Assembly (NCBI GenBank): GCA_017470525.1
Contig: JAFUYM010000046.1
Coordinates: forward strand, 1 to 46,689
From: Bacteroidaceae bacterium
Lineage (GTDB): Bacteria > Bacteroidota > Bacteroidia > Bacteroidales > Bacteroidaceae
Length of the DNA: 46,689 nt
Direction of reading: 5' to 3'
Shown: positions 37,841 to 45,049 of the stretch, piece by piece
Layout of the letters: the number at the start of each line of letters is the position of its first letter
Numbering within the stretch: the stretch's first letter is position 1
Notes under the pieces: generated by a model
The model's input: the letters and a program-made list of their open reading frames with translations, nothing else
Told to the model about the DNA's origin: nothing
The model's database searches: none
Made by a program: the position numbers and the translations under genes

Positions 37841-38423
37841 CGGCACATTCTGTGCCTTGGACAAACGATAATTACCGATAATTGACGATAATTTGTTCCG
37901 ATAATTTTTATATAAAAAGGATGATGACAAAAGAAGAGTATATGCGGATGTACGAACTTGTGGGTGCTGCGATGGAGGTGTACAACGAGTTAGGGTTCGG
38001 CATGGAAGAGCCACTCTACCAAGAGGCGATGGCAATAGAGTTGGAAGAGCGAGGCATCCCATACATTCGCGAGAAAGTGCTTTATACCTACTATAAGGGC
38101 AAACAAATGAAGAAGACTTATGTGGCAGATTTTTATAGTCAAGAGATGATTGTAGAATTTAAGTCCGTCAGCAAGGTTACGCCCGAGCACCGTGCTCAAC
38201 TTTTCAACTACCTGCGCATCACAAAATTGCGATATGGAATATTGGTCAACTATGGTGAAGACCACTTTCATGCAGAACGGTATGTTTATGATGATGAAGA
38301 GAAGCACTATGTGTTGCTGTCAAAAGATAATCTTCACCTCTATGTGCTAAACTAAAAAATTATCGGAACAAATTATCGTCAATTATCGGTAATTATCGTT
38401 TGTCCAAGACACAGAATGTGTCG
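37841..38423. mobile_element. One-gene cassette with 69-bp terminal inverted repeats carrying a GxxExxY gene
   Basis: 37841-37909 and 38355-38423 are inverted copies, 67 of 69 positions identical. The two differences are a matched pair in a 5-bp hairpin near the outer end: GGCAC-ATTCT-GTGCC on the left, GACAC-ATTCT-GTGTC (as reverse complement) on the right, so pairing is kept. Each arm holds four CGATAATT words (left: 37866, 37876, 37886 and 37899), spaced 10, 10 and 13 bases, like binding iterons. The only gene starts 12 bases after the left arm, and its stop codon touches the right arm. Weaker similarity (CTCC) continues outside. No clear target-site duplication was found. Confidence 0.8.
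37921..38355 (+). CDS. GxxExxY-family protein (PD-(D/E)XK nuclease-like fold)
   Basis: 144 residues from ATG 37921 (a second ATG follows directly); an in-frame TTG at 37882 would lie inside the inverted repeat and is rejected. The family motif GxxExxY is seen in GFGMEEPLYQEAMAIEL. The PD-(D/E)XK-type core is TYVADFYSQEMIVEFKSV, with Asp before and ExK (EFK) at the second strand, as in the PDDEXK_3 group. These small proteins have no established function; they occur in several copies in many genomes. It is flanked directly by inverted repeats and shares about a third of its residues with the gene at 40405-40806. A role in moving the cassette is an inference. Confidence 0.85.
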   Translation: MMTKEEYMRMYELVGAAMEVYNELGFGMEEPLYQEAMAIELEERGIPYIREKVLYTYYKGKQMKKTYVADFYSQEMIVEFKSVSKVTPEHRAQLFNYLRITKLRYGILVNYGEDHFHAERYVYDDEEKHYVLLSKDNLHLYVLN

Positions 38424-38476
38424 TAGGAGCAAAACAAAATATTAAAGAATAAAAATGATTGTTAAAAAATAAATTT

Positions 38477-40327
38477 ATGGCAGAAAAATTGGAAGTGAAG
38501 GAACTCGCCGAAGTGGCGGTTCGTTTTTCAGGTGATTCTGGCGACGGCATGCAACTCGCCGGAAACATCTTCTCCACGGTGTCAGCCACCGTGGGTAACA
38601 GTATCAGTACTTTCCCAGACTATCCAGCCGACATCCGTGCCCCGCAAGGTTCGTTGACGGGCGTGAGCGGTTTTCAGGTACACATCGGTGCGGAGATGGT
38701 CTATACTCCAGGCGACAAGTGCGACGTGCTGGTGGCAATGAATGCCGCAGCACTCAAAACACAATATAAGTACGCGAAGCCAGGAGCCTCCATCATCATC
38801 GACACCGACTCGTTTCAGGCTGCCGACCTGAAGAAGGCGGCATTTGCCACCGACGACTATCTGGGCGAGATGGGCATCGACCCCGACCGTGTGATTGCTT
38901 GCCCCATCACCACAATGGTGAAGGACTGCTTGGCAGACAGCGGCATGGACGTGAAAGCCATGCTGAAATGCCGCAACATGTTCGCCCTCGGACTCGTCTG
39001 CTGGCTCTTCGACCGCGACCTCAACATCGCGTTCAACTTCCTCAAGGAGAAATTTGCCAAGAAGCCCGGTGTGGCAGAAGCCAACATCAAGGTGATTCAG
39101 GCGGGTTACGACTACGGACACAACACCCACAGCAGTGTGGCTAACGTCTATCGCATCGAGACGAAGAACAAGGTGCCCGGACGCTATATGGACATCACGG
39201 GTAACAAAGCCACAGCCTACGGTTTCATTGCCGCTGCCGAGAAGGCGGGCTTGAAACTCTACCTCGGTTCTTACCCCATCACCCCTGCCACCGACGTGCT
39301 ACACGAACTCTCCAAGCACAAGTCTCTCGGTGTCACCACCGTGCAGTGCGAAGACGAAATCGCAGGTTGCGCCTCGGCTGTCGGTGCTTCGTTTGCAGGT
39401 GCTTTGGGTGTCACTTCCACTTCGGGTCCTGGCATCTGCTTGAAGAGCGAAGCCATGAACTTGGCAGTCATCATGGAGTTACCACTCGTGGTGCTCGACG
39501 TGCAGCGTGGCGGTCCTGCCACAGGTCTTCCTACGAAGTCAGAGCAGACCGACCTCTTGCAAGCCCTCTTCGGCAGAAACGGTGAAAGCCCGATGCCTGT
39601 GATTGCAGCCACATCGCCCACCGACTGCTTCGATGCAGCCTACGCTGCTGCCAAGATGGCGTTGGAGCACATGACTCCTGTCATCCTCATGACCGATGCT
39701 TACGTAGCCAACGGTTCGGCTGCCTTCAAACTGCCTAACCTCGCTGACTATCCAGCCATCAACCCACCTTACGTGCCAGAAGAACTGAAAGGCTCATGGG
39801 CACCTTATCTCCGCAATCCTGAAACAGGCGTACGCTACTGGGCAGTGCCTGGTCGTGAAGGCTTCCAGCACATCCTTGGTGGCTTGGAGAAGGACAACAA
39901 GACGGGTGCCATCTCCACCGACCCTGAGAACCACGACCTCATGACACGTCTCCGCAAGGAGAAAATCGACAAAATCCAAGTGCCCGACCTCGAAGTGCTG
40001 GGCGACAAGGACGATGCCGACCTCCTCATCGTAGGCTTCGGTGGCACTTACGGACACCTCCACGCCGCCATGGACGAACTCCGTGCCCAAGGCAAGAAGG
40101 TGGCACTGGCTCACTTCAAGTACATCAACCCACTGCCCAAGAACACAGCCGAAGTGCTGGGCAAGTACAAGAAAGTCGTCGTTGCCGAACAAAACATGGG
40201 TCAACTCGCTGCTTGGCTCCGCATGAAAGTGGACAACTTCACCCCCGAACAGTTCAATCAGGTGAAGGGACAACCCTTCGTGGTCAGCGAACTCGTAGCA
40301 GCATTTAATGAGATAATCAACAAGTAG
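38477..40327 (+). CDS. korA: 2-oxoacid:ferredoxin oxidoreductase, gamma-alpha fused subunit
   Basis: Start at ATG 38477; an in-frame TTG at 38459 is less likely. The N-terminal ~190 residues are the gamma domain (VRFSGDSGDGMQLAGNIF ... DYPADIRAPQGSLTGVSGFQVHIG). The alpha domain follows, with pyrimidine-binding region GSYPITPATDVLHELSKH, QCEDEIAGCASAVGASFAGA and TSTSGPGICLKSEAMNLAVI. The C-terminal domain has VVAEQNMGQLAAWLR. With the beta subunit it makes a thiamine-diphosphate enzyme that oxidatively decarboxylates 2-oxoglutarate (or another 2-oxoacid) to the acyl-CoA with ferredoxin reduction. In anaerobic Bacteroidales it often runs reductively for 2-oxoglutarate synthesis. The partner korB lies 591 bases downstream, separated by a GxxExxY cassette. 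Confidence 0.93.
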   Translation: MAEKLEVKELAEVAVRFSGDSGDGMQLAGNIFSTVSATVGNSISTFPDYPADIRAPQGSLTGVSGFQVHIGAEMVYTPGDKCDVLVAMNAAALKTQYKYAKPGASIIIDTDSFQAADLKKAAFATDDYLGEMGIDPDRVIACPITTMVKDCLADSGMDVKAMLKCRNMFALGLVCWLFDRDLNIAFNFLKEKFAKKPGVAEANIKVIQAGYDYGHNTHSSVANVYRIETKNKVPGRYMDITGNKATAYGFIAAAEKAGLKLYLGSYPITPATDVLHELSKHKSLGVTTVQCEDEIAGCASAVGASFAGALGVTSTSGPGICLKSEAMNLAVIMELPLVVLDVQRGGPATGLPTKSEQTDLLQALFGRNGESPMPVIAATSPTDCFDAAYAAAKMALEHMTPVILMTDAYVANGSAAFKLPNLADYPAINPPYVPEELKGSWAPYLRNPETGVRYWAVPGREGFQHILGGLEKDNKTGAISTDPENHDLMTRLRKEKIDKIQVPDLEVLGDKDDADLLIVGFGGTYGHLHAAMDELRAQGKKVALAHFKYINPLPKNTAEVLGKYKKVVVAEQNMGQLAAWLRMKVDNFTPEQFNQVKGQPFVVSELVAAFNEIINK

Positions 40328-40337
40328 TTTTGATAGT

Positions 40338-40885
40338 AACAACGAATTTATCGAATGATACGAATCTGAGTGTAAATGCCGCAAGCGGCGACGAATAGAA
40401 TCGAATGGCAATGGAAACTCAACGAAGAGACTTGATATATCCTCAAGAAACCTACGAGATTATCGGGGCTGCAATGGCTGTGCATAATGCCCTTGGCAGG
40501 GGATTTACAGAAAAAGTGTATCAAGAGGCTTTGGCGATTGAGTTTCAAGAGAAAGGCATACCTTTCCAGCGCGAAGTAGAGATTCATGCTGTTTATAGAG
40601 GTAGTAACACTCTTTCAGCAACATTCGTTCCAGATTTTATCTGTTATGATAAAATCATCGTAGAACTGAAAGCGGTGAAAGAACTTGAAGATGCATATCG
40701 TGCTCAAGCACTTAACTACGCAAAGGTCGCTGGAATGAAATTAGCCCTCCTCATCAACTTCGGTGAATCCCGTTTAGTCGCAGAAAGGCTTCCCATTCTT
40801 ACCTAACATCTTACATTCGTTTTTATTCGTTGTCGTCCACGACATTCCAAAAAACCGATTCGTAAAATTAGAAAAATTCGTTGTT
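40338..40885. mobile_element. Second GxxExxY cassette with ~75-bp imperfect inverted repeats, between korA and korB
   Basis: The outer ends AACAACGAATTT (40338-40349) and AAATTCGTTGTT (40874-40885) are perfect inverted copies. Further inward the arms stay similar (TACGAATC, then a hairpin, then ACGAATA-AA-CGAATG). The hairpin is kept but its bases differ: GCCGC-AA-GCGGC on the left (40378-40389) and GTCGT-GG-ACGAC in the right arm (40830-40841, as reverse complement). The only gene begins where the left arm ends and stops ~5 bases before the right arm begins. It separates two genes that normally adjoin. No clear target-site duplication. Confidence 0.7.
40405..40806 (+). CDS. GxxExxY-family protein (PD-(D/E)XK nuclease-like fold), second copy
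   Basis: 133 residues (a second ATG at 40411 is possible). Motif GxxExxY in LGRGFTEKVYQEALAIEF; PD-(D/E)XK-like core in ATFVPDFICYDKIIVELKAV (Asp, then ELK as ExK), then YRAQALNYAKVAGMKLALLINFGE. Related to the protein encoded at 37921-38355, but its flanking repeats are of a different sequence family. It lies in the same direction as korA and korB, so the cassette may be cotranscribed with them. Confidence 0.87.
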   Translation: MAMETQRRDLIYPQETYEIIGAAMAVHNALGRGFTEKVYQEALAIEFQEKGIPFQREVEIHAVYRGSNTLSATFVPDFICYDKIIVELKAVKELEDAYRAQALNYAKVAGMKLALLINFGESRLVAERLPILT

Positions 40886-40918
40886 CAAAAAATATCAAAG
40901 TCAAAATAATTTAAGTAT

Positions 40919-41923
40919 ATGGAATTCAAAGTACAAGATTATAAAAAAGGTCAGCCACGTTGGTGTCCTGGCTGTGGCGACCACTTCTTCCTTGCCTCCC
41001 TCCACAAAGCAATGGCAGAGATTGGTGTGGAACCTTGGAATACAGCCGTGATTAGCGGTATTGGTTGTTCATCGCGTCTGCCGCACTATATGGCAACCTA
41101 TGGCATGAACACCATTCATGGTCGTGCTGCTGCCATCGCTACTGGTTGCAAGGTGGCAAACCCCGACCTGACCGTGTGGCAGGTGAGTGGCGACGGTGAT
41201 GGTCTTGCCATCGGCGGTAACCACTTCATCCATGCGAACCGTCGCAACATCAACCTCAACATGATACTGCTCAACAACCGCATCTACGGTTTGACCAAGG
41301 GTCAGTACTCACCCACCTCTCCCCGTGGCTTCGTCTCGAAGTCCAGTCCTTACGGAACGGTGGAAGACCCGTTCCGTCCTGCCGAACTCTGCTTCGGCGC
41401 TCGTGGACACTTCTTTGCACGTGCCGTCGCTACCGATGCACCCGGCACCGTGGAAATCCTCAAGGCTGCCTACAACCACAAAGGTGCTGCCGTGTGCGAG
41501 ATTCTGCAGAACTGCGTCATCTTCAACAACGGCACCCACGATGCTGTCTATAGCAAGGAAGGACGTGCCAAGAACGCCATCTACGTGGAGCATGGCAAGC
41601 CCCTCATCTTCGGCGAGAACCGTGAGTATGGTCTCATGCAAGAAGGCTTCGGCTTGAAGGTGGTGAAGATTGGCGAGAACGGCATCACAGAGAAGGACAT
41701 CCTCATCCACGACGCACACTGCGAGGACAACACCCTCCAACTCAAACTCGCCCTCATGGGCAATGGCGACGGCTTCCCCGTGGCACTCGGTGTCATCCGC
41801 GATGTAGATGCTCCCACCTACGACGACTGCGTAACCGCCCAAATCGAGGAGGTGAAAGCACAGAAGAAGTATCACAACTTTGCCGAACTGCTCGAAACTA
41901 ACGACATTTGGGAAGTAAAGTGA
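40919..41923 (+). CDS. korB: 2-oxoacid:ferredoxin oxidoreductase, beta (ThDP-binding) subunit
   Basis: 334 residues. The N-terminal RWCPGCGDHFFLASL carries the conserved Cys pair. The thiamine-diphosphate-binding motif is GDGDGLAIGGNHFIHANRRNI ... NLNMILLNNRIYGLTKGQ (GDG followed after ~28 residues by NN). IGCSSRLPHYMATYGMNTIHGRA also fits KorB-type beta subunits. It contains no 4Fe-4S ferredoxin domain. Works with KorA. Only 33 bases separate its ATG from the upstream cassette's end, so its own ribosome-binding region is intact but it has no visible promoter of its own. It depends on transcription through the cassette or starting within it. Confidence 0.94.
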   Translation: MEFKVQDYKKGQPRWCPGCGDHFFLASLHKAMAEIGVEPWNTAVISGIGCSSRLPHYMATYGMNTIHGRAAAIATGCKVANPDLTVWQVSGDGDGLAIGGNHFIHANRRNINLNMILLNNRIYGLTKGQYSPTSPRGFVSKSSPYGTVEDPFRPAELCFGARGHFFARAVATDAPGTVEILKAAYNHKGAAVCEILQNCVIFNNGTHDAVYSKEGRAKNAIYVEHGKPLIFGENREYGLMQEGFGLKVVKIGENGITEKDILIHDAHCEDNTLQLKLALMGNGDGFPVALGVIRDVDAPTYDDCVTAQIEEVKAQKKYHNFAELLETNDIWEVK

Positions 41924-42008
41924 TACAGTGATTTGAGTTAAAACTACAGATTTGGTTACGCCGAACTAAAGGTTTGCTACACAGATTTTAACTTCTGCAG
42001 GTTTTTTT

Positions 42009-42242
42009 AGAACAACGAATTTTACGAATGAGACTAATTTTTTCTTGCCATACCGCAAGCGGTGACGAATAAAAACGAACCTTTAGATCGACGTAGCCAA
42101 TATCGTCGCGAGGCGAAGTGGCTATACCCTGCTGGTTTGTACGCCGTATGGCGAAGCCGTCCAAGGCTCCAATTCGTTTTTATTCGTCGTCGCCTCGCGA
42201 CATGAAAAAAAGATTCGTCCCATTCGCAAAATTCGTTGTTCT
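42009..42242. mobile_element. MITE-like, gene-less relative of the second GxxExxY cassette
   Basis: Outer arms 42009-42034 and 42217-42242 are inverted copies, 24 of 26 identical, starting AGAACAACGAATTTT. Inner arms share GACGAATAAAAACGAA exactly (42064-42079 and, inverted, 42173-42188). Beside each is a small hairpin with different bases: ACCGC-AA-GCGGT (42052-42063) on the left and GTCGC-GAG-GCGAC (reverse complement) on the right. This matches the arm layout of the cassette at 40338-40885 but with no gene inside. The centre (42080-42172) can fold (TAGCCA ... TGGCTA). It lies 85 bases after korB. The rest of the 41924-42300 gap shows nothing clear. Confidence 0.75.
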
Positions 42243-42300
42243 AAGAACTTGCGAACTCTGTAGTTCCTGTATTATTCCGTGGTTCCTTTTTCTCCGTTTC

Positions 42301-42798
42301 CTACATCATGTACTGTGCCGTTATCTCCACCATCTTCCCCCTCGAAAGGGAGGCTGGCACGTCAATGATGCGTTGGTTCTCACTGCCTCGGAATCGCAGT
42401 TGGATGTTGCGTTGGGCAAGGATGAAAGGAGCATCGACCAGCACATCTATCTGTTGGAGAAGAGGAAGAAAACGGGGCATCTGAATGAGTTGCTCCCATC
42501 GGTAACCCGTGTAGCACCAGATGTTGCGGTGCTGCTCCTCTTTGATGCGTTGGGCGAGGTGAGCCACGGCTTCTGCCTGAAAGAAAGGGTCGCCACCCGA
42601 AAAGGTGACAGGAAAATCGTTGTAGGCAATGATGCGGAGCAGTTCATCTTCCGTCATCTCAGCACCCCCGTCGGGATTCCATGATTGTGGGTTCTGGCAA
42701 CCTTCACAATGATGGGTGCAACCGGCAAAATAGATGGCGGTGCGGAGACCAGGACCATCAACAGAAGTACCTTCGGATATGTTGAGAACACGAAGCAT
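42301..42798 (-). CDS. nrdG: Anaerobic ribonucleoside-triphosphate reductase activating protein (radical SAM)
   Basis: Start at ATG 42796-42798 (MLRVLNISEGTSVDGPGLRT); a TTG six codons earlier is less likely. The 4Fe-4S/SAM motif CxxxCxxC is CTHHCEGC. FSGGDPFFQ and the ending RFRGSENQRIIDV match NrdG. It makes the glycyl radical on the class III reductase NrdD, needed for deoxynucleotide synthesis without oxygen. nrdD itself is not in the window. It follows the C_GCAxxG_C_C gene after 28 bases, and all three minus-strand genes here may be one transcript. Confidence 0.94.
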   Translation of the reverse strand: MLRVLNISEGTSVDGPGLRTAIYFAGCTHHCEGCQNPQSWNPDGGAEMTEDELLRIIAYNDFPVTFSGGDPFFQAEAVAHLAQRIKEEQHRNIWCYTGYRWEQLIQMPRFLPLLQQIDVLVDAPFILAQRNIQLRFRGSENQRIIDVPASLSRGKMVEITAQYMM

Positions 42799-42826
42799 CA
42801 CGAACTCTTCTTGCAATGATGAATTG

Positions 42827-43306
42827 TCAATTGTGCATTAGATAATCGCAGTAAATGCGCACCGCTGTTTCCACCATGCGGATGCAGGGGCGCTTCTTGT
42901 AATATTCGTCAGTGCGGGCTTCGGGCGTGGCTACAATCTTGATTTCGGGAATGGTGCCGTCAGCACGTTTCTTGTTCAGCCCGAGGAGTTCCTTGCAGAG
43001 GAGGGAACCCGTTTCAGCCTTGAAGTCGGCAGCCAACCGCTGCACCACCTCATAGTTCCGTTTTTTCAGTTCCTGGTCGGGATAGTCACCCTTCACCTCA
43101 AGTCCTGCCAGCATGAACATGCCACATGCCGTGCCACACGTCTCTCTCATGCGACCGATGCCGCCACCGAAAGAGGCGGAGATATGGGCGGCAAAAGACT
43201 CGTCCAGTCCGTAGTAGTCGGCAAAAGCCAACACCACGGACTGGGAACAATTATAGCCTTGTTTGAAGTAAGCAACTGCTTTTTGGACTCGTTCTTCGGT
43301 GTTCAT
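42827..43306 (-). CDS. C_GCAxxG_C_C-family (putative redox) protein
   Basis: 159 residues. Conserved cysteines occur as FKQGYNCSQSVVLAF, then RETCGTACGMFMLAGL, then LLCKELLG and RPCIRMVETAV. This is the layout of the C_GCAxxG_C_C family, a small redox-active or metal-binding group of unknown function. Its ATG overlaps the stop of the dTDP-glucose dehydratase gene by 4 bases (ATGA). A functional link to NrdG (both suited to anaerobic redox chemistry) is only suggested by position. Confidence 0.9.
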   Translation of the reverse strand: MNTEERVQKAVAYFKQGYNCSQSVVLAFADYYGLDESFAAHISASFGGGIGRMRETCGTACGMFMLAGLEVKGDYPDQELKKRNYEVVQRLAADFKAETGSLLCKELLGLNKKRADGTIPEIKIVATPEARTDEYYKKRPCIRMVETAVRIYCDYLMHN

Positions 43307-44445
43307 CGGTTTTTATACATGTCGTCGTAGTATTTCTCATACTCTCCGCTGGTGATGTTGTCCATCCACGCCTCGTTCTCGAGATACCATTTCACGGTCT
43401 TCTCAATACCCTCCTCAAACTGGAGGCTTGGCTCCCAACCCAGTTCCTTCTGCAACTTGCGGGAGTCGATGGCATAGCGGGCATCATGTCCGAGGCGGTC
43501 GGTCACGTAAGTGATGAGGTCGAGGTCGGCACCCTCAGGGCGACCCAGCAGGCGGTCAACCGTCTTGATGACCACCTTGATGATGTCGATGTTCTTCCAC
43601 TCGTTGAAACCACCGATGTTATAGGTCTCGGCGATTTTTCCATTGTGGAAAATCGTGTCGATGGCACGGGCATGATCCACCACATACAGCCAGTCACGCA
43701 CATTCTCACCCTTGCCATACACAGGCAGCGGCTTGCGGTGACGGATGTTGTTGATAAACAGCGGAATCAACTTCTCAGGGAACTGATAAGGCCCATAATT
43801 GTTCGAGCAGTTCGTCACGATAGTCGGCATGCCATACGTGTCGTGGTAAGCCCTCACAAAGTGGTCGCTGCTTGCCTTCGATGCGCTGTAAGGAGAGTGT
43901 GGATTGTACTTCGTCGTCTCCAAGAAGAAATCCTCACCGTAGGCAGCATGATGCTCACAACTGGATGCCGTCGTGGTGAACGGACTTTCCACCCCCTCGG
44001 GGCAAGTGAGTTTCAGCGCTCCATACACCTCGTCCGTCGAGATATGGTAAAAACGCTTGCCCTCATACCCTTCGGGCAGGCTCTCCCAATAGAGTTTGGC
44101 GGCTTGCAGCAACGAGAGAGTGCCCATCACGTTCGTGCGAGCAAAGGTGAACGGATCCTTGATGCTCCTATCCACGTGGCTTTCGGCAGCCAGATGGATG
44201 ATGCCGTCGATGTGTTCGTCCTGCATCAACTGATAGAAGCCATCAAAATCGCAGATGTCCATCTTGACAAACTTGTAGTTAGGCTTGTCCTCGATGTCCT
44301 TTAGGTTGGCGAGGTTGCCCGCGTATGTCAACTTGTCGAGGTTGATGATTTTGTACTCTGGGTACTTGTTTACAAACAAGCGCACCACATGGCTGCCAAT
44401 GAAACCAGCACCGCCAGTGATAACAATGTTCTTCTTGAATTCCAT
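43303..44445 (-). CDS. rfbB: dTDP-glucose 4,6-dehydratase
   Basis: Start at ATG 44443-44445 (MEFKKNIVITGGAGFIGSHVV); an earlier in-frame start would overlap the promoter. Short-chain dehydrogenase fold with NAD-binding GGAGFIGS, the HLAAESHVDRSI loop, HISTDEVYG (active-site Thr-Asp-Glu) and YSASKASSDHFVRAY (YxxxK). Typical RmlB features are NNYGPYQFPEKLIPLFI and GENVRDWLYVVDH. It converts dTDP-glucose to dTDP-4-keto-6-deoxyglucose for rhamnose and other deoxysugars in surface glycans. An extra segment (SSCEHHAAYGEDFFLE) before the YxxxK motif occurs in Bacteroidetes homologues. The other rml genes are not in the window. Confidence 0.95.
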   Translation of the reverse strand: MEFKKNIVITGGAGFIGSHVVRLFVNKYPEYKIINLDKLTYAGNLANLKDIEDKPNYKFVKMDICDFDGFYQLMQDEHIDGIIHLAAESHVDRSIKDPFTFARTNVMGTLSLLQAAKLYWESLPEGYEGKRFYHISTDEVYGALKLTCPEGVESPFTTTASSCEHHAAYGEDFFLETTKYNPHSPYSASKASSDHFVRAYHDTYGMPTIVTNCSNNYGPYQFPEKLIPLFINNIRHRKPLPVYGKGENVRDWLYVVDHARAIDTIFHNGKIAETYNIGGFNEWKNIDIIKVVIKTVDRLLGRPEGADLDLITYVTDRLGHDARYAIDSRKLQKELGWEPSLQFEEGIEKTVKWYLENEAWMDNITSGEYEKYYDDMYKNR

Positions 44446-44480
44446 AAATGTTTGCACTATTCCTTTTTTCGTTTCGGCTG

Positions 44481-44488
44481 CAAAGGTA
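44481..44488 (-). promoter_or_regulatory. -7 box nearest the rfbB gene
   Basis: On the minus strand TACCTTTG, 35 bases before the rfbB ATG. Identical to the box in another copy of the same repeat at 44682-44689 (see the repeat entry). Confidence 0.65.
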
Positions 44489-44701
44489 CGATTAAGTGAG
44501 CACAATACAAAACGAAAAACATTTTTTTTCGTTTTTATTGTCGAGCGTGAGTACCTTCGGCGGAGCCAACGGTACGAATAAGTGAGGACAATACAAAAAT
44601 AAAAACTCTTTTTTCATTTTTATTGTCGAACGCAAAAAAGAAAATAGGCAATGATTGGTGCGAACGCACCTTCGACGGAGTCAAAGGTACGATTAAGTGA
44701 G
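44481..44701. repeat. Three spaced copies of a promoter-containing repeat upstream of rfbB
   Basis: CAAAGGTACGATTAAGTGAG occurs at 44481-44500 and 44682-44701, and as CAACGGTACGAATAAGTGAG at 44567-44586. The copies also share ACAATACAAAA and TTTTTATTGTCGA runs and an upstream CCTTCG-CGGAG motif (at 44554 and 44670). On the minus strand copies 1 and 3 contain TACCTTTG, and copy 2 a damaged TACCGTTG. This gives up to three promoter-like modules ahead of rfbB. The spacer is AT-rich and has no gene. Confidence 0.75.
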
Positions 44702-44793
44702 AGAAAAACAAAACTTCTTTACTCATTTTAGAACTAAAGCCATCAAAAATCGCATTTTGTTGCGAATTTTTAGTTCGATTGAAAAGATTTGCT

Positions 44794-44813
44794 TATCTTT
44801 GTAGCGAAATCGC
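44794..44813 (+). promoter_or_regulatory. -7 box and dyad (possible operator) of the hip operon
   Basis: TATCTTTG (44794-44801) fits TAnnTTTG and lies 26 bases before the hipB ATG. The dyad GCGA-AA-TCGC (44804-44813) directly follows it, around the expected transcription start, where an autorepressing HipB-type antitoxin would bind. Confidence 0.55.
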
Positions 44814-44827
44814 AATATAATGAGATT

Positions 44828-45049
44828 ATGACACAGCAAGAAATAGGAAATGCCATCAAAAAAAGGCGAAAGAAGTTGGGTATCAATCAACAGACGTTGG
44901 CTGATTTGGCAAGTGTGGCTGTAAACACCGTTGTGGCAATTGAACGCGGAGAGGGTAATCCACAGTTGGCAACCCTGCTGACAATCATTGACACGTTGGG
45001 TCTGCAAATGGATATCAACATCAAACAGTTGGATTATGAGGCAATGTAA
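44828..45049 (+). CDS. hipB: HipB-like XRE-family DNA-binding protein of a tripartite HipBST system
   Basis: 73 residues from ATG 44828. It is a single XRE helix-turn-helix (IGNAIKKRRKKLGINQQTLADLASVAVNTVVAIERGEGN-like), close to HipB antitoxins, with a short C-terminal strand (LQMDINIKQL). In hip operons HipB represses its own promoter and helps control the kinase. The following gene starts 14 bases before its stop, implying translational coupling. Confidence 0.9.
   Translation: MTQQEIGNAIKKRRKKLGINQQTLADLASVAVNTVVAIERGEGNPQLATLLTIIDTLGLQMDINIKQLDYEAM

Noticed and set aside
37882-37920. Upstream TTG start for the first GxxExxY gene
   Set aside because: It would translate the inverted-repeat arm; ATG 37921 gives the normal family N-terminus.
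42330-42365. Possible third copy of the leuS/PspC palindromic repeat at the 3' end of nrdG (CCCTCGAAAGGGAGG)
   Set aside because: The encoded residues (IDVPASLSRGKMVEI) fit the normal NrdG C-terminus, and the CCATGCGGG half is absent.
42118-42684. Plus-strand frame of 188 codons over the element after korB and nrdG
   Set aside because: It is antisense to nrdG, whose radical-SAM motifs are clear, and its first part lies in the MITE-like element.
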